25,514 nucleotides of DNA from Lachnospiraceae bacterium UBA7093 (lineage in GTDB: Bacteria > Bacillota > Clostridia > Lachnospirales > Lachnospiraceae): assembly GCA_002492465.1 (NCBI GenBank), contig DKYT01000031.1, positions 1 through 25,514 on the forward strand. The letters are read 5' to 3'. The notes under the pieces were generated by a model, which worked only from the letters and a program-made list of their open reading frames with translations, was not told where the DNA came from and ran no database searches. This document shows, piece by piece, positions 1 to 6,426 of the stretch (position 1 is the stretch's first letter; each line of letters starts with the position of its first letter). Made by a program: the position numbers and the translations under genes.

Positions 1-15
1 TTCGGGGGAATTAAA

Positions 16-816
16 TCACTTCAAGATTTTTGTAGTCTGTTCTTCCAAAATGGACATCTGATGTATTGCAATTTTATTGAGTTTTATTAAGCGTTCTTTT
101 TGGCTCAGTCCATCTTCAATCAGCACTGCATTGATGTTTTCCATGTTTGATAGGCATATCAATTCATTTATGCTCGTATAATCCCGGAGATTGCCCTTTT
201 TCTCTGGATTTTTATCTCGCCATTGTTTCGCTGTCATGCCAAATAATGCCATATTAAGAACATCAGCCTCCGACGCATAAATGATAGAAGTCTGTTGCGG
301 TGTAAGTTCCGGCGGAATGAGATTGACTTTGATTGCATTGGTATGTATCCGATAATTTATTTTTGCTAATTCCCTCTTGGCGCTCCATCCAAGTAAAGCC
401 TGTTCTTCTTTCTTTAACCGTTCAAATTCCTTGATAAGATATAATTTGAATTGCGGAGATACCCAGCTTGCAAACTCAAACGCAATATCTTTATATGCGT
501 ATGTACCGCCATATCGTCCTGCCTTTGCTACAATGCCCCTTGAATTTGTGCGGGATACCCATTGCTTAACTGACATAATAAAGCGGTTTAATCCAGCCTC
601 CAGCATGATTTCTTCATAGGCGGCAGTATCGAAGTCTGCATTATACATTTCTTCCCATATGCCAAGGAATTCTATTGTGTTCTTGTTGCGTAACCATTTT
701 TCGATCAATGCAGGTCCATTGTCAATTTTCCTTACCATATCGGTTAAAGAGATATAATCATCTTCTTCAATTTGCAAGACCTGTATCTCCGTTCCATCAA
801 CATTTAGTTTTCCCAT
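16..816 (-). CDS. KilA-N domain protein
   Basis: A 266-residue protein with an N-terminal KilA-N DNA-binding domain over roughly residues 1-135: the stretches YISLTDMVRK, IEKWLRNKNTIEFLG, GRYGGTYAYKDIAFEFASW and SPQFKLYLIKEFERLK are the family hallmarks. KilA-N proteins are common in phages, prophages and bacterial accessory islands; their role is usually unknown. The C-terminal half (about 136-266) is charged and helical, and may mediate oligomerisation. AAGGAA lies 8 nt before the ATG, supporting this start. A possible minus-strand promoter (TTGACC, 17 nt, TATCAG) lies at 854-882. The gene stands alone, next to acetyltransferases and gene debris, which fits an accessory locus. Family is clear; function is not. 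Confidence 0.85.
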   Translation of the reverse strand: MGKLNVDGTEIQVLQIEEDDYISLTDMVRKIDNGPALIEKWLRNKNTIEFLGIWEEMYNADFDTAAYEEIMLEAGLNRFIMSVKQWVSRTNSRGIVAKAGRYGGTYAYKDIAFEFASWVSPQFKLYLIKEFERLKKEEQALLGWSAKRELAKINYRIHTNAIKVNLIPPELTPQQTSIIYASEADVLNMALFGMTAKQWRDKNPEKKGNLRDYTSINELICLSNMENINAVLIEDGLSQKERLIKLNKIAIHQMSILEEQTTKILK

Positions 817-853
817 AGATAAAATTCCTTCATTTGTTGTGTGATCTTAAATT

Positions 854-882
854 CTGATAAGACACTTTTAAACCGTGGTCAA
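854..882 (-). promoter_or_regulatory. Possible promoter of the KilA-N gene
   Basis: On the minus strand TTGACC (877-882) and TATCAG (854-859) are 17 nt apart, about 40 nt upstream of the start codon. The -10 hexamer is weak, so this is tentative. Confidence 0.35.
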
Positions 883-1005
883 TTCAGATAGAATGATATA
901 GAAATTTATGATACAATGTACTTGTGTATAGATATATGTAAACAAGTTATTATATGCATATATGTGTATTATTGTCAAAGAAAAAATTGGAAGGAGCAAT
1001 GTTCT

Positions 1006-1878
1006 ATGAAAATTTCAAGAAACTTTAGAGTTTTATGCGATTTCATGGACATATATCAATTTATGATTGATATATATGAAAAAGATTGGAAAAATGGTGT
1101 TCCGGCTCCATTTTTGGAGTATGCGCTCTCCAGTGATTGGATGGATAAATCCCTGGTACATCGGTGGAAGCTTTGGGAAGATAATGGACGTATAGTAGGT
1201 CTTGTTTTTTACGAAAATCCTGTAAATGATGTGTATTTCAGTCTGCGTCCGGGCTATGAAAAGTTGGCGGATGAGATGGTTGCGTATGCAGTTTCATCGA
1301 TGCCGCGTTTAGATGATCATCTCAGATTTGTGATTTTTGATGGGCAAAATGCAGTTAAAGAAGCGGCAGCCAAAATTGGTTTTCGACAATCATCAGACTT
1401 TATAGAAAAAGTCTTCGACTTTGAACAATCGCTTAATTATGCGTTGCCGGATGGATTTCATTTTGTGGACTCTAAAAGGCTTTCCGTGGAAAAAATAGCA
1501 GAGTGCTGTTGGAAAGGTTTTAATCACGAAAACGATGAAGGTCCCTGGAATGGAGATGCTGAACATGGATATTATATGTTAATGGCACCGCATATGCATC
1601 CAGAGAATTCGGTGGTCATTGAAAATGACAGAGGGGAATATGTCTGTTATGCAGGTATGTGGTGGACTCCAGAAAACCACCTTGCTTATATGGAACCACT
1701 ATGTACGATTCCAAAGTATCGAAAGAAAGGCTTGGCAGCAGCGGCACTTTCAGAGCATTATCGCAGGCTCAAACCATTAGGTGCAACGCACATGACTGGC
1801 GGTGATAATATATTTTATGAAAAGATAGGCTTCAAACCTTTGGTTCATTGGACTTTTTGGGAGAAAAAAACGGATTAA
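1006..1878 (+). CDS. GNAT family N-acetyltransferase (two GNAT-like halves)
   Basis: A 290-residue protein read from the ATG at 1006. The open frame extends upstream to 916, but AAGGAG at 991-996 sits 9 nt before the 1006 ATG, and the extra 30 upstream residues look like translated A/T-rich leader. The C-terminal half carries the acetyl-CoA loop region: an L-C-T-I-P-K-Y-R-K-K-G-L-A-A-A-A-L-like motif at about 238-254, then the FYEKIGFKP ending typical of GNAT enzymes. The N-terminal half (about 25-140) looks like a degenerate GNAT fold, as in tandem-GNAT proteins. It should transfer an acetyl group to an amine; the substrate cannot be read from sequence. Monocistronic. Confidence 0.82.
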   Translation: MKISRNFRVLCDFMDIYQFMIDIYEKDWKNGVPAPFLEYALSSDWMDKSLVHRWKLWEDNGRIVGLVFYENPVNDVYFSLRPGYEKLADEMVAYAVSSMPRLDDHLRFVIFDGQNAVKEAAAKIGFRQSSDFIEKVFDFEQSLNYALPDGFHFVDSKRLSVEKIAECCWKGFNHENDEGPWNGDAEHGYYMLMAPHMHPENSVVIENDRGEYVCYAGMWWTPENHLAYMEPLCTIPKYRKKGLAAAALSEHYRRLKPLGATHMTGGDNIFYEKIGFKPLVHWTFWEKKTD

Positions 1879-2181
1879 AGAAATATAAATCGTCTTGAAT
1901 AATATTTCTTGTTTACATTTTGGACAATAGTGTGGTAGCATTATATGTAACAAGGCAACATTATAGGAAAAGGAAGTGATTCCCCCGATTATCGTACTAT
2001 TGGTCACCGATAGGAAAATAGACGGAAAGAGCAAACAATCAGAAGTGAATAGAAAATAAGAGACTGTGAATACAGTTTTTATTTTGATATCATGAATGAT
2101 TTTTGCTCTGTATATAGTTGATGTTTGGCTACAGAGTAATTTCTGTAGCCTTTTTGTGCCTTGTTAGAAATTGGAGGAAAA
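1879..2181. other. Intergenic stretch with two hairpins and no gene
   Basis: About 300 bp of A/T-rich DNA between two acetyltransferase genes. It holds a weak stem-loop ACTGT/ACAGT at 2063-2076 followed by a T-rich run, and the stronger terminator-like hairpin at 2127-2156. A GTG-initiated frame of 27 residues from 1977 has a GGAAG before it but nothing recognisable in it, so it is not called as a gene. Confidence 0.5.
2127..2156 (+). terminator. Rho-independent terminator or leader attenuator
   Basis: The stem GGCTACAGA (2127-2135) pairs perfectly with TCTGTAGCC (2142-2150) and is followed by TTTTTGTG. It ends about 25 nt before the next start codon, so it either terminates the upstream gene or attenuates the downstream acetyltransferase. 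Confidence 0.75.
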
Positions 2182-2670
2182 ATGATAGAGATTAAATTTA
2201 TTGAGGATCAAGAAGAAAAGACAAGAGTGACTTTATATATTATGAATGCATTACCAGAGTGGTTCTCACCACCGGAAGATATTGTAAATAAGTCGGTAAT
2301 ACATAGGAAATATCCTTTTGTTGTAGCGTATGAAGATGATAAGGCGGTCGGATTTGCAGTGTTGAAGATTCATAACATATATACTGTTGACATTTATAAT
2401 TTGGGGGTTCTAAGAGAATATCATAGAATGGGAATAGGGCACCAATTAATTATGGCTTGTGTTCAATATTGTGTAAAAAATGATTATAAGTTTTTGACGG
2501 TGAAGACATTGGATGAATCAGCAGTATATGAACCTTATAATGCTACAAGAGCATTTTATAGCAAAGAAGGTTTTTATCCATTAGAAGTGTTTACAACATT
2601 TTGGGATGAAGAAAATCCTTGTTTATTTATGATCAAGATTATAAGTGAGGAAAAGAAAGATGATAATTGA
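2182..2670 (+). CDS. GNAT family N-acetyltransferase
   Basis: A 162-residue single-domain GNAT acetyltransferase. The start at 2182 (MIEIKFIEDQ) is preceded by GGAGG at 2173-2177; an upstream in-frame TTG at 2161 lacks such a site. Family features are the central beta-strand region IYNLGVLREYHRMGIGHQL at about 75-93, which holds the acetyl-CoA-binding R-x-x-G-I-G motif, and the N-A-T-R-A-F-Y-S-K-E-G-F-Y-P ending. It probably acetylates a small molecule or protein amine; the substrate is unknown. Its last codons overlap the first codons of a broken amidohydrolase gene, suggesting the two were once an operon. Confidence 0.85.
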   Translation: MIEIKFIEDQEEKTRVTLYIMNALPEWFSPPEDIVNKSVIHRKYPFVVAYEDDKAVGFAVLKIHNIYTVDIYNLGVLREYHRMGIGHQLIMACVQYCVKNDYKFLTVKTLDESAVYEPYNATRAFYSKEGFYPLEVFTTFWDEENPCLFMIKIISEEKKDDN

Positions 2671-2808
2671 TGCACATTTACATTTACCGATAGGAAAAGA
2701 CTGTAGTATTTTATGTAGAAAGCGTGAAAATTGCTTCAAGAGCTTGATGGGAGTCATATAGATAGATGTATATTCGTTTGCGTCTGTAAATTGTTCAAAC
2801 AGTGGTAA
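2660..2808 (+). pseudogene. Amidohydrolase N-terminal fragment, frameshifted
   Basis: From the ATG at 2660, overlapping the end of the acetyltransferase gene, the frame gives MIIDAHLHLPIGKDCSILCR, with the D-A-H-x-H metal-binding start of TatD/amidohydrolase-type enzymes. It stops at TAG 2759-2761. Moving one frame at about 2751 continues the expected family pattern (SHIDRCIFVCV) until TAA at 2806-2808, so the reading frame has shifted. The rest of the enzyme (normally around 250 residues or more) is missing. This is a decayed remnant; assignment rests on the N-terminal motif only. Confidence 0.6.
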
Positions 2809-2809
2809 A

Positions 2810-3088
2810 TGTTACAATAAGAAAGACTTATATACGGAAGATTTCAGTAAAGCATGGAAAAAGAAGAACATTTATGATCAGGCGATATATAAAAAGTTTG
2901 TTAGTGGATACTTCTTTCATGAGAATGAAAGGGTTGAAATTGAGTTTGATCAGGAGGAATTGCGATTGATCTATGCAGTTTGTATGAGTTACAAGAAGAG
3001 TATTCCGAAAGAAGGGAAGCAGACTCACGATATTTGGAAACTTGCACGGAAAATCACGGGATATATGGAGGATAAAGGCAATGTTTGA
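2810..3088 (+). pseudogene. Headless 3' fragment of an unrecognised gene
   Basis: An open frame of about 92 codons ending at TGA 3086-3088 reads like a real protein C-terminus (CYNKKDLYTEDFSKAWKKK..., then ...KLARKITGYMEDKGNV), with balanced charged residues and no low-complexity bias. It has no plausible in-frame start codon or ribosome binding site and begins where the broken amidohydrolase ends. I do not recognise the family. It overlaps the start of the next fragment by 8 bp, the kind of tight spacing seen between real genes, so it probably came from an operon of a mobile element. Confidence 0.45.
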
Positions 3089-3161
3089 GTTTAGAATCAT
3101 AACTTGTACAGATGGACTGGAAATCATTGACCGGGCAAAATGGAACAAAAGGCGCGTATAG
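3081..3161 (+). pseudogene. Truncated small conserved protein of mobile-element type
   Basis: The frame begins MFEFRIITCTDGLEIIDR and then stops at 26 residues. That opening resembles a small protein of about 70-80 residues often found in Clostridia conjugative elements and prophages, where I recall a start of the type M-E-F-R-I-I-x-C-T-D-G-x-x-I-I-D. The remainder is lost at about 3135, where an unrelated frame begins. Identification is from memory of the pattern and is tentative. Confidence 0.4.
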
Positions 3162-3307
3162 AGGCATTGCGCAAGCAAAAACTTGTAAAGAATCTAATAT
3201 ATAAGATTACAAAAGATATGACAGTGCAGGAAAAAATTAATTTTTATAATGAAGGTGGGCGAGCCTTTTTGAAGGAAATGGAAGAAAGAAAATTACAGAA
3301 AGTTTGA
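3140..3307 (+). CDS. Small hypothetical protein, possibly a gene remnant
   Basis: A 55-residue lysine- and glutamate-rich frame beginning MEQKARIEALRKQKLVKNLI and containing VQEKINFYNEGGRAFLKEME. Amino acid composition is that of a real helical protein, but there is no good ribosome binding site and the frame starts at the break point of the preceding fragment. It may therefore be the surviving 3' end of a longer gene. Family not recognised. It ends immediately before an IS605-like hairpin. Confidence 0.4.
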   Translation: MEQKARIEALRKQKLVKNLIYKITKDMTVQEKINFYNEGGRAFLKEMEERKLQKV

Positions 3308-3311
3308 CATT

Positions 3312-3332
3312 CCCCATTGCTAAAGCAAGGGG
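3312..3332 (-). mobile_element. Orphan IS200/IS605-like terminal hairpin
   Basis: CCCC-A-TTGCT-AA-AGCAA-GGGG forms a hairpin with one bulged A. Read on the minus strand it has the C/G-rich stem with a TTGCTTTAGCAA heart that closes the right end of many IS200/IS605 elements carrying tnpB, and it is followed there by AATGTCAA. No tnpA or tnpB is in the window. It is either a relic, a small non-autonomous element, or a chance hairpin. Confidence 0.35.
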
Positions 3333-3369
3333 ATTTGTGGAAAATTTTGGTAATGTGGCGATATAATGA

Positions 3370-3393
3370 GGACTGCTTGGAATATAGCAGTCC
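3370..3393. other. Stem-loop in intergenic DNA
   Basis: GGACTGC (3370-3376) pairs perfectly with GCAGTCC (3387-3393) around a 10-nt A/T-rich loop. No T-tract follows directly. It may end transcription from the debris upstream of the toxin-antitoxin promoter. Confidence 0.35.
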
Positions 3394-3505
3394 GTACTAT
3401 ATAATTTTGTATATGGTTGATTTTAAAAATTGGATTGTTTGAAATATAGAAAATGTGAATAGTTGAAGGGTATTTTCATAATTAATATAAATATGCAGAA
3501 CGATG

Positions 3506-3534
3506 TTGACGTACGCGAAAACGTACGGTATAAT
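3506..3534 (+). promoter_or_regulatory. Toxin-antitoxin promoter with palindromic operator
   Basis: TTGACG (3506-3511) and TATAAT (3529-3534) are 17 nt apart. Two CGTACG palindromes (3510-3515 and 3522-3527), 12 bp centre to centre, fill the spacer. This matches the YefM-YoeB pattern, where paired sites with a GTAC-centred palindrome are bound by antitoxin and toxin-antitoxin complex to shut off transcription. Confidence 0.8.
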
Positions 3535-3556
3535 ATAGCGGAAGGGAGATGATACG

Positions 3557-3811
3557 ATGACAGCAATCAGCGTAACAAAGGCAAGAGAAAATATATATCA
3601 GATATTATCAGACGTTAACAATAGCAGTCAGCCAATTACAATTACGAATAATCGGGGGAAAAATGCTGTTCTTATTTCGGAAGAAGATTGGAATGCTATT
3701 CAGGAAACATTATATTTGAATTCTATACCAGGCATGACGGAAAGTATTATCGAAGCAGGAAAAGAGTCGTTGGAAGAATGTTCGATATATGATCCAAATG
3801 AGGAGTGGTAA
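3557..3811 (+). CDS. Type II antitoxin, Phd/YefM family
   Basis: An 84-residue antitoxin. The N-terminal half is the conserved Phd/YefM DNA-binding fold (SVTKARENIYQILSDV, then PITITNNRGKNAVLISEEDW at about 26-45); the C-terminal tail (about 55-84) is acidic and should wrap the toxin's active site. It neutralises the adjacent YoeB-like toxin and represses the shared promoter through the CGTACG operator. The ribosome binding site is GGGAG at 3543-3547. The stop codon TAA touches the toxin ATG, giving translational coupling with antitoxin first, as is usual in this family. Confidence 0.92.
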   Translation: MTAISVTKARENIYQILSDVNNSSQPITITNNRGKNAVLISEEDWNAIQETLYLNSIPGMTESIIEAGKESLEECSIYDPNEEW

Positions 3812-4108
3812 ATGTATATAATAAGATTTAGCAAGCAGGCTGACAAAGATAAAAAGATGCTAAAAGGTGCGGGACTTGATATAAAAGCAAAAAGTTTATT
3901 GCATATTATAGCGGAAAATCCGTTTCAAACTCCACCGCCATATGAAGGATTAGTAGGAAATTTGAATGGCTATTATTCCAGAAGAATTAATCTGCAACAT
4001 AGATTGGTCTATCAGGTATATAATGAGCCGGTAAGCATTGACAGAGTAAAATATGAGGGAACGATAAAAGTTGTGCGTATGTGGTCACATTATGATGCTG
4101 TAAGATAA
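3812..4108 (+). CDS. Type II toxin, Txe/YoeB family ribosome-dependent mRNA endonuclease
   Basis: A 98-residue RelE-superfamily toxin. By alignment with E. coli YoeB (84 aa) the catalytic set is present: Glu45 in PYEGL, Arg64 in HRLVY, and His93-Tyr94 in MWSHYD, with the family motif YYSRRINLQHRLVY intact. It should bind the ribosomal A site and cut mRNA when the labile antitoxin is lost. It is slightly longer than YoeB owing to an insertion before the last strand (RVKYEGTIKV). The pair sits beside gene debris, so it may help to keep this accessory segment in place. No sign of inactivation. Confidence 0.92.
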   Translation: MYIIRFSKQADKDKKMLKGAGLDIKAKSLLHIIAENPFQTPPPYEGLVGNLNGYYSRRINLQHRLVYQVYNEPVSIDRVKYEGTIKVVRMWSHYDAVR

Positions 4109-4143
4109 TCAGAAAATAATTCCAGAGAAATTCTCTAACCCCC

Positions 4144-4172
4144 TTGATTTTCCCACATTTCCGTGGTATCCT
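4144..4172 (+). promoter_or_regulatory. Probable promoter of the riboswitch-ribU transcript
   Basis: TTGATT (4144-4149) and TATCCT (4167-4172) are 17 nt apart and lie about 20 nt before the FMN aptamer, the expected place for transcription to begin. Confidence 0.5.
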
Positions 4173-4193
4173 ACTACAGGTAAATATAGAAAA

Positions 4194-4333
4194 GTTCTTC
4201 GGGGCAGGGTGTAATTCCCTACTGGCGGTACAGTCCGCGACCCGCTCGCTTTTACGGTGCCCGGCACGGTAAGGCAAGCGGCTGATTTGGTGAAAGTCCA
4301 AAACCAACAGTTAAAGTCTGGATGAAAGAAGAA
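4194..4333 (+). ncRNA. FMN riboswitch (RFN element)
   Basis: The aptamer shows the canonical conserved blocks in order: TTCGGGGCAGGGTG, AATTCCCTACTGGCGG, AGTCCGCGACCC, GCTGATTTGGTGAAAGTCC, AACCAACAGT and AGTCTGGATGAAAGAAG. FMN binding should fold it so that the downstream terminator (4385-4425) forms and ribU transcription stops. The variable P2-P3 region around 4245-4275 is of ordinary size. Confidence 0.96.
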
Positions 4334-4384
4334 ATAGACTGTTTTTTTGTGTGGCAAAGAAACCGTCCTGAGCAAGGCGTAAAA

Positions 4385-4425
4385 CGCCCCGAATGTTTGA
4401 AGAAAAGCATTCGGGGCGTTTGTTG
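4385..4425 (+). terminator. Expression-platform terminator of the FMN riboswitch
   Basis: CGCCCCGAATG (4385-4395) pairs perfectly over 11 bp with CATTCGGGGCG (4408-4418), followed by TTTGTTG. It lies between the aptamer and the ribU ribosome binding site, where the FMN-dependent off switch is expected. Confidence 0.88.
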
Positions 4426-4518
4426 CGATAAACCGGCTCGCATTTGGAAGAACCTTTCTAAAAATCTGGCGAAAAGCCAAATACCGCAGATGCGGAAGAT
4501 TTTAGGAGGAAATGACTT

Positions 4519-5166
4519 ATGAACAAAAAAACGAAACAATTAACCACCACAGCTATGCTTTGCGCTATAGCTTATGTCGTAGTAGTAGTGGGACGGATCC
4601 CGGTCGTATTATTTTTAAAGTATGACCCCAAGGATATTGTAATCACTTTGGGCGGGCTGATCTGGGGACCCCTTACATCCTGTATTGTGTCGGTGATCGT
4701 ATCGCTGATTGAAATGGTGACCATCAGTGACAACGGCGTTATCGGACTGATTATGAATATTCTTTCTACCTGTTCTTTTGCCTGCACGGCGGCTTTCATC
4801 TATAAGAAAATGAGAACACTGAAAGGGGCGGTAATAGGACTGGTGGCAGGCAGCCTTGCCATGACGGCGGTGATGCTGTTGTGGAACTATCTGATTACAC
4901 CGATCTACATGGGCTATCCCCGTCAGGCGGTTGCGGAATTGCTGATTCCGGCGTTTCTGCCCTTCAATTTGCTGAAGGCAGGGTTGAACGCAGGATTTAC
5001 CTTTCTTCTGTATAAGCCCGTTACCACGGCGCTTCGCAAAGCGGGTTATCTTGCGGATTCCACGAATACCCAGCAGAGCAAAAAGCCTATCGGCTTATGG
5101 ATTCTTTCGGCAGTTATTGTTATTACCTGTATTTTATTGATTTTATCTTTCAACGGAATTATCTGA
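4519..5166 (+). CDS. ribU: Riboflavin ECF transporter substrate-binding (S) component RibU
   Basis: A 215-residue integral membrane protein with about six hydrophobic segments, for example about 9-30, 41-62, 68-92, 101-125, 145-166 and 190-212. The start (MNKKTKQLTTTAMLCAIAYV) and the KYDPKDIVITLGGLIWGP region are typical of RibU. RibU binds riboflavin with high affinity and works with the shared EcfA/EcfA'/EcfT energy module, which is not encoded here. AGGAGG at 4504-4509 sets the start. The upstream FMN riboswitch directly supports the substrate. The C-terminal Q-S-K-K-P linker plus last membrane helix is a little longer than in short RibU proteins. Confidence 0.93.
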   Translation: MNKKTKQLTTTAMLCAIAYVVVVVGRIPVVLFLKYDPKDIVITLGGLIWGPLTSCIVSVIVSLIEMVTISDNGVIGLIMNILSTCSFACTAAFIYKKMRTLKGAVIGLVAGSLAMTAVMLLWNYLITPIYMGYPRQAVAELLIPAFLPFNLLKAGLNAGFTFLLYKPVTTALRKAGYLADSTNTQQSKKPIGLWILSAVIVITCILLILSFNGII

Positions 5167-5177
5167 TCAACGGAACT

Positions 5178-5220
5178 ACCCGCAGAGCTTGCCAAAAGTG
5201 GCTTGTCCTGCGGGTGTGTT
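5178..5220 (+). terminator. Terminator after ribU
   Basis: ACCCGCAG (5178-5185) pairs with CTGCGGGT (5208-5215) and is followed by GTGTTTT. The loop can pair further (CTTGCCA/TGGC). The hairpin also separates ribU from the convergent minus-strand gene. Confidence 0.7.
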
Positions 5221-5589
5221 TTAAGACGACAGAGAAAGTTTGTCAATTGCAAGGGAAAGACTGGGCTGAAAATAAATATTTTTACCTTTATTGCTTTCAT
5301 ACATAAAGTCTTTCAAGGGCTTGCTGGTATATTTTGAAAAATCTCCGTATATTGCAAATCTTATGCCGTAATTGACAAATTTCTGCAATATTTCTCCGGC
5401 AAGGCAGGTACTTAAAATAAAGAAATTTTCTATAATGGCTTCTTTATTTATGGCAATATCTGTACAGCCTGTTTGATATTTTATTGTCATAATTAAGTCC
5501 AAAGCGGACTGAATATCTGTGATCAGCAGTTCATTACTGTCTATAACTGCAATTTCTTTATTATTTTTTCTTATAATCTGCGTTTCCAT
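5221..5589 (-). CDS. DUF4180 domain-containing protein
   Basis: A 122-residue protein covering one whole DUF4180 domain: IAVIDSNELLITDIQSALDL at about 12-31 and the signature block GDFSKYTSKPLKDFMYESNKG at about 82-102. Function of the family is unknown; members often sit next to regulators. The start at 5589 follows GGAGG (5595-5599) on the minus strand; the frame is open further upstream to 5643 but has no better site. It lies 83 bp downstream of the TetR gene on the same strand, so it is probably co-transcribed and under that repressor's control. Confidence 0.82.
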   Translation of the reverse strand: METQIIRKNNKEIAVIDSNELLITDIQSALDLIMTIKYQTGCTDIAINKEAIIENFFILSTCLAGEILQKFVNYGIRFAIYGDFSKYTSKPLKDFMYESNKGKNIYFQPSLSLAIDKLSLSS

Positions 5590-5672
5590 TTTTACCTCCA
5601 TTTCGAAGCGCTTTATGCTGCGTTTTCCGTCATGCATACGCATGGGAAATGCGGGCAGAGTCTTCCATTCTG

Positions 5673-6251
5673 CTATTCGTACAAGTTGTCAATTAAGTGG
5701 TCGATCATAAAATCGGTGGTTTTGGTATGATCGTATGGGAGCATACTTTTGTTTTTGATATTCATAATTAAGGCGTAAATGACCGACATTGCCATATTTT
5801 TTTCAATTTTAAATTTCAGATAGGGCTGGTCTGAAAAGAGCTGTTGGCACAGGCGATTGGAACGCTCAATTTTTTCTGTCTGTGCCTGGGGCAGCTTGTT
5901 CATTAAAATTGTAAAATCTGCGCTGTCTGAATTGTATAAGAAGTTGTTTTTATCATATTCACGGTAAATATATTTCAAGGCTTTTGCAATGCCATGTTTA
6001 TTTTTTTCCAATTGAATAATTTCAGAAGCAGCTGCGCAGATTTCATCCTGGACAGAACATAACACTTCGCAAAAAAGTGTTTCCTTTGAGTCGAAAAAAA
6101 GGTAAAATGCACCCTTGGAAATACCTGCTTGGCTGCAAAGTTCATCTACGCTTGTTTTTTTATAGCCATATTGGGTCCAGTTTTGTTTACAGGCTTTTAG
6201 TAAGCGATTCCGGATATTTTCCTTTTCATGTTGGGTAAAGCACCGTGCCAT
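5673..6251 (-). CDS. TetR family transcriptional regulator
   Basis: A 192-residue repressor. The N-terminal helix-turn-helix spans about residues 8-55 (ENIRNRLLKACKQNWTQYGY, then DELCSQAGISKGAFYLFFDS, a textbook TetR recognition helix ending). The C-terminal ligand and dimer domain is divergent, so no ligand can be proposed. AGGAGG lies 7 nt before the ATG at 6251; the upstream extension to 6311 overlaps the promoter and is rejected. It probably represses itself through a site over its own promoter and controls the DUF4180 gene downstream. Confidence 0.9.
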   Translation of the reverse strand: MARCFTQHEKENIRNRLLKACKQNWTQYGYKKTSVDELCSQAGISKGAFYLFFDSKETLFCEVLCSVQDEICAAASEIIQLEKNKHGIAKALKYIYREYDKNNFLYNSDSADFTILMNKLPQAQTEKIERSNRLCQQLFSDQPYLKFKIEKNMAMSVIYALIMNIKNKSMLPYDHTKTTDFMIDHLIDNLYE

Positions 6252-6266
6252 ATAACGCCCTCCTTT

Positions 6267-6319
6267 ATGACTCAAAATACTATATTGGTCATAATATAAT
6301 ATTTCTGGCAAAAAGTCAA
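6267..6319 (-). promoter_or_regulatory. Promoter and candidate operator of the TetR operon
   Basis: On the minus strand TTGACT (6314-6319) and TATTAT (6291-6296) are 17 nt apart. An inverted repeat ATGAC...GTCAT (6267-6271 and 6288-6292) begins at the -10 region and covers the likely start of transcription, a natural place for autorepression. Confidence 0.6.
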
Positions 6320-6348
6320 CATCAATTTTAAATTACAGGGTTCATAAG

Positions 6349-6401
6349 ACACCGGAAGGGGTGCTTCCTTGTATATAGGAAGCACCCCTTCCGGTGTTTT
6401 T
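6349..6401 (+). terminator. Perfect 21-bp hairpin with T-tract
   Basis: Positions 6349-6369 pair without mismatch with 6377-6397 around a 7-nt loop, followed on the plus strand by TTTTTAC. It lies at the 3' end of the minus-strand gene at 6427-6666 and upstream of the TetR promoter. The T-tract faces the plus strand, which has no gene leading into it; it may act in both directions. Confidence 0.7.
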
Positions 6402-6426
6402 ACTGGCGGTTATTGTTAACATGTCA

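Noticed and set aside
916..1005. N-terminal extension of the first acetyltransferase
   Set aside because: A strong ribosome binding site directly precedes the ATG at 1006, and the extension has no family similarity.
2005..2698. A 13-mer (ACCGATAGGAAAA) at about 2006 and again at about 2685
   Set aside because: The second copy is explained as coding sequence of the amidohydrolase fragment; flanks do not match, so chance similarity is likely.
4109..4539. Several minus-strand frames and a plus-strand frame across the ribU leader
   Set aside because: The region is the FMN aptamer and its terminator; these frames are by-products of structured RNA sequence.
5097..5306. Short plus-strand frame after ribU
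   Set aside because: It overlaps the ribU end, the terminator and the minus-strand DUF4180 gene, with no start signal.
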